Translations under genes and position numbers: made by a program
NCBI GenBank assembly: GCA_031280855.1
Contig: JAITGH010000203.1
Span: forward strand, 1 to 8,416
From: Oscillospiraceae bacterium
Lineage (GTDB): Bacteria > Bacillota > Clostridia > Oscillospirales > Oscillospiraceae
Reading direction: 5' to 3'
Length of the DNA: 8,416 bases
In this document: piece after piece, positions 4,998 to 8,416 of the stretch
Layout of the letters: the number at the start of each line of letters is the position of its first letter
Position numbering within the stretch: position 1 is the first letter of the stretch
The notes under the pieces: model-generated
What the model was told of the DNA's origin: nothing
Database searches by the model: none
What the model saw: only the letters and a program-made list of their open reading frames with translations

Positions 4998-5954
4998 CTA
5001 CGTGCAACGTACAACCGCTAAGCTCCAGCCGACGATGCTTTCCAGCATCGCTTGAAGAAGAACCGCGCCGCCCTCCGCCGCCTCAACCGGATAGTTTAGC
5101 TCGATCTCAAACGTCTCACCATCTAACTGTACGCGCTCATAGCGGGTCGCCGTTCCGGCGATTACCGCGTCCGCCGGCTTTACGGAATCGCCGGACACCT
5201 TATATATGCGCATGTTGATCTTATCGGAAAGCGCGGAGTCTTCCCTCGGTCTAACCACATCATGCGTTGCACCCGTGACAAGTTCAAAATCCGGCAAGAC
5301 GTAGATGGCGTACCTGCCGGAACTTACGCTTAAAGCGGCGGTGAACGTTTCCGTCTCGCCCTCGCGTGTTATCGGTATGTCTTTAGTTTGCGTCAGAACG
5401 CCTTCAAACGGTTCGAACTCGACTAATCGAATCGGATTATCTAATTCACCGGTCGTGTCTAAAGTGACATAGAAGTACGAGACAGCGCCGCTCAAGTCCG
5501 TAAACGATATACCTCGGTGCGGCAGCATACCTTGCTCCAGCCAGGTTACGAGGAACGGTTTCTCCGCGGTCAGTTCGTCTAAAGCGTACAGCTCGACCGT
5601 CTCGTAGACGGCGGTTCCGGAGCCGTTGTCCTGTACGATTACTTCCAGCCACTTGAAATCGGTGACGGTTTCGCTTACGGCGATAACGATCTTCGGATAT
5701 CCGGGTTCATTGAACTCGAGGAACTCGTTAAGTTCGGCATAGCGCCCGAGGACATCGGCTGTCGCAAGCTCCGCGCTGACGGTGACTCCATCGGGAGTCA
5801 CGTCCGCCGTTGCGGACGGCATGGCAGGACTTGGCGAAGCGGTTGCGGTCTGAACGGGCGGCGCGGTATCTTGTTCAGCCTGCCGCTCACAACCCGCCGC
5901 CGCTCCGAAACACAGCAACGCCGTCAATGCTAGCGCGACCAGTTTCCGTTTCAT
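4998..5954 (-). CDS. Putative lipoprotein of unknown function
   Basis: The 318-residue protein starts MKRKLVALALTALLCFGAAA, followed by GC. This is a type II signal peptide with the lipid-modified Cys at 22. A Pro/Thr/Ser/Ala-rich linker comes next (about 30-58, APPVQTATASPSPAMPSATA), typical of surface lipoproteins. The body (about 60-318) is acidic and strand-rich, with no domain I recognise. Two sections resemble each other only loosely. ATG 5952-5954 is chosen because GGAGG (5961-5965) precedes it by 6 bases; an in-frame ATG 15 bases upstream overlaps that site. It lies between the membrane-protein gene (77 bases upstream) and the stalk-domain gene (74 bases downstream), so the three probably act together at the envelope. 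A TATACT (- strand, 5998-5993) could be a weak internal -10, but no good -35 goes with it. Confidence 0.8.
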   Translation of the reverse strand: MKRKLVALALTALLCFGAAAGCERQAEQDTAPPVQTATASPSPAMPSATADVTPDGVTVSAELATADVLGRYAELNEFLEFNEPGYPKIVIAVSETVTDFKWLEVIVQDNGSGTAVYETVELYALDELTAEKPFLVTWLEQGMLPHRGISFTDLSGAVSYFYVTLDTTGELDNPIRLVEFEPFEGVLTQTKDIPITREGETETFTAALSVSSGRYAIYVLPDFELVTGATHDVVRPREDSALSDKINMRIYKVSGDSVKPADAVIAGTATRYERVQLDGETFEIELNYPVEAAEGGAVLLQAMLESIVGWSLAVVRCT

Positions 5955-6031
5955 GGTTAGCCTCCACATTAGTTTTGAAGCTTATCGTTAATAGTATACG
6001 CCGCAAGCCGCCGCCCGGATTCCGTACGGGC

Positions 6032-6871
6032 TCAAAGCATGAACTCCGTCAGCGGAGACTTCGCGGGAGGTCCGACAAAGTACAGTATCATCGCAATCGC
6101 TATGAACAGGTACAACCCCGACCAGAACGCCGCGTTACGAAGCGTGCTCGGGTCGCGTTCCGGATCTCGATGCACTCGAGAGACATGCAGCTTCTCCACA
6201 AGAATCGCGAACACCGTCAGCGGCACCGTCGGCCACGCGTCGGAGAACCCGATAAGCGTCGCGACCGGCTTGAGCCAATCGCCCGCCGCCGCTCTCGCCA
6301 GTAATACGCCGCACGCCAGCAAGTACGCTCCAAGCCTGACTCCACAAGCACTGTCGCGTTCCACCGTCACGCGCTCTACTGCTAACGTGAACTGATTGAA
6401 GATCAGCCCGAGTACCACGAAGATCGCGAACGCAAGTACTCCCGGCATCGCCACTTGCCACCAATCGGTATGCTTGCCGATATTCGCCCCGCAATAGATC
6501 AGCGTGAAGCCCATGAACGCGCCCGACACCGCCGGTAACGCCGCTCGGTTATCCAACAGTAACGCATCGTCAAGCCACGATAGGTCAAACGTACTGCTAA
6601 GCACCGACATCCCGAAGTTGATCGCCGTGAATCCCAGGGCGATGTACATGAACACGTCCTGAACGTTGTTCTCAAAGCTGACTATCGTGAAGAAGTGCAA
6701 CGTGAGTATAATCAGCGCGAAAGCGACAAGCGGCAACGCGCCGAGCACGCCGCGGCTCAGGGTGCCGCGATTCGTGGGCCACATCTTGATTATCGAGTCA
6801 TACCAGCGTAATAAGAACCCAACGGTTACCAGTGTTGCAAGCACGATTACGGCGATTTCTATGTAGAACAT
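6032..6871 (-). CDS. Multi-pass integral membrane protein, unknown function
   Basis: The 279-residue, very hydrophobic protein has about eight predicted membrane spans: near residues 3-22, 42-64, 73-95, 110-131, 138-161, 178-196, 203-223 and 245-267. A short charged stretch (ILVEKLHVSRVHRDPERDPS) precedes the last span. There is no recognisable transporter, sensor or enzyme motif. The layout loosely recalls small duplicated membrane families such as DUF350, but I would not assign it. The start is ATG 6869-6871 with GGAG at 6878-6881 (6-base spacing). A promoter with TATAAT at 7018-7013 lies about 145 bases upstream. It probably heads the transcript that continues through the lipoprotein and stalk-domain genes. 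Confidence 0.75.
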   Translation of the reverse strand: MFYIEIAVIVLATLVTVGFLLRWYDSIIKMWPTNRGTLSRGVLGALPLVAFALIILTLHFFTIVSFENNVQDVFMYIALGFTAINFGMSVLSSTFDLSWLDDALLLDNRAALPAVSGAFMGFTLIYCGANIGKHTDWWQVAMPGVLAFAIFVVLGLIFNQFTLAVERVTVERDSACGVRLGAYLLACGVLLARAAAGDWLKPVATLIGFSDAWPTVPLTVFAILVEKLHVSRVHRDPERDPSTLRNAAFWSGLYLFIAIAMILYFVGPPAKSPLTEFML

Positions 6872-7145
6872 TTACAGCTCCGGGATAGTTGTATTGACGC
6901 GAGCCCGTAAGGTCAAGCTTTTGGCCTCTGCCGCGTTTAGCGGGTTTGGAATCGCCCGTATGGCGGTCGATGGCTAGTGCGCCGTCCGAGTCCCCGCCGC
7001 TTGACTGCTGACATTATACCACAAGGTCAAGCCCGAATGCAAGCAGTTTTTGTACAATTTGGCAAATGTCAATACCATTTGCAACAAAATCTCAAAAAAA
7101 TTTTCAGACCCATCTCCGCACCTCTCAACCGAGCCAAACCGCAGC
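6872..7145. other. Non-coding stretch between the membrane-protein and nucleotidyltransferase genes
   Basis: I see no convincing gene in these 274 bases on either strand. They hold a - strand promoter (7013-7042), the 10-base direct repeat AAGGTCAAGC at 6910-6919 and 7023-7032, and an A/T-rich patch (7045-7110). That patch loosely resembles the palindromic promoter element at 2291-2459. The missing 3' end of the nucleotidyltransferase gene is not recognisable here. Confidence 0.6.
7013..7042 (-). promoter_or_regulatory. Promoter for the membrane-protein gene
   Basis: On the - strand, TTGCAT (7042-7037), an 18-base spacer and TATAAT (7018-7013) preceded by TGTGG. The 11-base TGTGGTATAAT is identical to both arms of the 2291-2459 element. 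The extended -10 makes this a likely strong start site despite the weaker -35. The leader before the ATG at 6871 would be about 135 bases. Confidence 0.65.
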
Positions 7146-7616
7146 CTAAAACCGGACGCAGTCGTGCCAAAGCAGGCTCGCGTCCGCCGCAACGCGAACA
7201 GTCGCGCCAAAGCGAGCAGTCGCAGCCGCGTCCGCGAGGGCCGTCATGGCGCCGTCGCGCTCGTGCAGGACGACGAGCTGGTCGGCCCGCGCCAGGACGG
7301 CGTCCGCCGGCACAAAGTCCAGGTCCACGTGGATTATCGGATCGTCGTACATGCATATGAGCAGGTCCGGCATGTGTATATGCACCGCCGGGAAACAGGC
7401 GAGCAGCGGGCCGAGCAGCGCCGCCAGCTCACCCATCGACGCGCGCACGTCGTCCATATCCGCCGGGTTTACGGCGACGACGAAGTCCAGCCCGGAGAAT
7501 TCGTCCATCGCCTCGCGGTTGCCGTATGACCCGCCCAGAGCGACGCCCAGGACGCGCGCGTCGCGCCGCAGCACCGGCAGCGCCCTGTTGATAAAAAGCT
7601 GTTGTCCGCCTGTCAT
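7146..7616 (-). CDS. Nucleotidyltransferase-fold protein, shortened and lacking a catalytic Asp
   Basis: The 156-residue ORF starts at ATG 7614-7616 behind AGGAGG (7625-7630, 8-base linker). It carries the start of a Pol-beta-type nucleotidyltransferase like those of the aminoglycoside-modifying group: GGS at 28-30, then DEFSGLDF (38-45), and a third-strand HVDLDFV (96-102) that would hold the last acidic residue. The family motif is normally DxSDxD. Here Gly42 (codon 7491-7493) replaces the first metal-binding Asp, while Asp44 remains. Relatives run about 240-260 residues with a C-terminal helical half; this one stops at TAG 7148-7146 after a tail (LLWHDCVRF) that does not look like that half. 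Both points suggest a decayed or non-catalytic protein. The stop of the regulator-like ORF is 53 bases upstream, so they were probably one transcript. Codons end mostly in C or G, more than in the neighbouring envelope genes. Confidence 0.65.
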   Translation of the reverse strand: MTGGQQLFINRALPVLRRDARVLGVALGGSYGNREAMDEFSGLDFVVAVNPADMDDVRASMGELAALLGPLLACFPAVHIHMPDLLICMYDDPIIHVDLDFVPADAVLARADQLVVLHERDGAMTALADAAATARFGATVRVAADASLLWHDCVRF

Positions 7617-7669
7617 CTGTTGTACCTCCTGTTATGATGGATTTCGCGGGACGGGTGCAATCGCGCGGA

Positions 7670-8413
7670 TTAATACTCCGCGCTGAACATATACGCCGTG
7701 CTCGGCTTGCCGTAGCCGTCCAAAAACACCTCAGCCGTCCAGTATTTGTCCGGGTATGGAATGTTCACGGCCTCCCCCAGCATGATGTTGCGCGTGACGT
7801 CGTACATCGCGCCGCCGTCGTAGCCCTCGCTCTCGTGCATGGCGTCAATGTCGCCCGTAAACGTCGCGTAGGCGAACTGGGATATGTACGGCGCGCCCGG
7901 CTTGCCGTCGCTTTCCGGCACGAAATCGATCCCCTCCAGCCCGTCGGGGACGGGGCAGTCCGTCCGCATAAAGCGCCCCAGGAAGTTATGCAGGCGCTCG
8001 ACGTCATACCCCTTGCCGAAATGGTGCATGAAGCAGACGTCGTAGTCGAAGCCGGATGTGTAATCCCCCAGCGCGTCCAGCCTGCGGTAAACGGACATCA
8101 CGCTGTCGGCGTCCGGCTCCCAATCGTTTTTCTCCACGCTCCACTCGACATGCCGTCCGACAAGCCGCATGGCGGGCATGGTCCTGTACTCAAAGCTCGC
8201 GACGGAAAAGCCCCTCTGCTGATCCTTGACCAGCCCCGGCATAAACAGCGCCCACTGCACGCTGGCGTCACAGTCTTTTAGCTCATTGATGTATCCCCAA
8301 GGTGATAGTCGCAAATAGTATTGATATACTGAATGAGCATTTTTCGCTCGGTTGCAAACTCCGTATTCATGCGGGTTTGTGAACGCTAATATTTCGCAAA
8401 AACATATCGTCAA
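7670..8413 (-). pseudogene. Headless regulator-like ORF (possible AraC-type C-terminal effector domain) fused to the MITE
   Basis: The frame is open from the right window edge to TAA 7672-7670. Its first 38 or so codons come entirely from the MITE (antisense strand); the host gene begins only at WGYINELKD. The host part (about 210 residues) contains FEYRTMPAMRLVGRHVEWSV and ends with a strand-rich segment (VNIPYPDKYWTAEVFLDG). This is the pattern of GyrI-like/AraC C-terminal effector-binding domains. No helix-turn-helix remains, so the 5' part of the gene must lie beyond the insertion, outside the window. Translation might begin at TTG 8413-8411 in the MITE or at an internal Met. In the complete MITE copy, stop codons precede that TTG in frame, so read-through from the original start is blocked. 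It is followed 53 bases later by the nucleotidyltransferase. The domain call is tentative. Confidence 0.5.
8293..8300. repeat. Probable target-site duplication next to MITE copy 2
   Basis: ATCCCCAA immediately precedes the element and has the same layout as ATCCGCAA at copy 1. The partner duplication would lie beyond the window, so this is inferred by analogy. Confidence 0.6.
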
Positions 8414-8416
8414 TAC
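8301..8416. mobile_element. MITE copy 2, cut by the window edge
   Basis: The first 116 of 133 bases of the element at 1306-1438 are repeated here in the same orientation, with one difference (C at 8355 for T at 1360). The right terminal repeat begins (CGTCAATAC) but its end lies outside the window. It interrupts the regulator-like gene. Confidence 0.95.

Noticed and set aside
5033..5050. CGATGCT-GGAA-AGCATCG hairpin (GNRA loop on the - strand) as a terminator or RNA element
   Set aside because: It lies inside the lipoprotein coding region (LESI codons), has no T run and can be explained by codon choice.
6974..7210. - strand ORF between the membrane-protein and nucleotidyltransferase genes
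   Set aside because: It spans the promoter and overlaps the nucleotidyltransferase end in another frame; no ribosome site or family motif. It does not restore the missing C-terminal half.
7634..8281. + strand ORF opposite the regulator-like gene
   Set aside because: It is a shadow frame of G+C-rich coding sequence, with no recognisable domain.

Overview
The window looks like chromosomal DNA from a G+C-rich Gram-positive (Firmicutes/Clostridia-like) bacterium. The reasons are consensus TTGACA/TATAAT promoters, GGAGG-type ribosome binding sites, a copper-amine-oxidase-type stalk-domain exported protein, a HisZ-dependent short HisG, and a probable AraC-type effector domain beside an aminoglycoside-type nucleotidyltransferase. 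The lineage call is inference; no rRNA, tRNA or phage/plasmid hallmark gene is visible.

Layout on the + strand. Bases 1-618 hold the 3' end of an unrecognised gene that runs into a G+C-rich mosaic of 23-, 32- and 34-bp repeat units (about 142-540). A hairpin (581-611) and a strong promoter (654-682) follow. Next is a decayed ADP-ribose cluster. It starts with a microbial-type poly(ADP-ribose) glycohydrolase (PARG) gene (748-1715), broken by a one-base frameshift and by a 133-bp MITE-like element with an 8-bp target duplication. An SRPBCC-fold gene (1712-2155) overlaps its stop by 4 bp. Then comes a macro-domain gene (from 2178) of which only about 26 codons survive. That remnant abuts a roughly 170-bp near-palindrome (2291-2459) with an outward-facing consensus promoter in each arm. 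The right-hand promoter reads into an intact hisZ-hisG fusion (2593-3972), which ends in overlapping, mutually exclusive inverted repeats (3964-4028).

On the - strand, reading right to left, are: a second, window-truncated MITE copy (8301-8416), a headless regulator-like ORF fused in frame to it (7670-8413), a shortened nucleotidyltransferase lacking one catalytic Asp (7146-7616), a non-coding stretch with a promoter (6872-7145), an eight-helix membrane protein (6032-6871), a lipoprotein (4998-5954) and a stalk-domain exported protein (4036-4923). The last three are probably co-transcribed and make an envelope-associated set.

The overall picture is genome erosion around a few intact genes. 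Two near-identical MITE copies, three broken or truncated genes, a repeat-filled gene end and a promoter-bearing palindrome lie within 8.4 kb. The most useful leads are the MITE family with its apparent target preference, the PARG/SRPBCC/macro association, the palindromic dual-promoter element, and the compact HisZ-HisG fusion.
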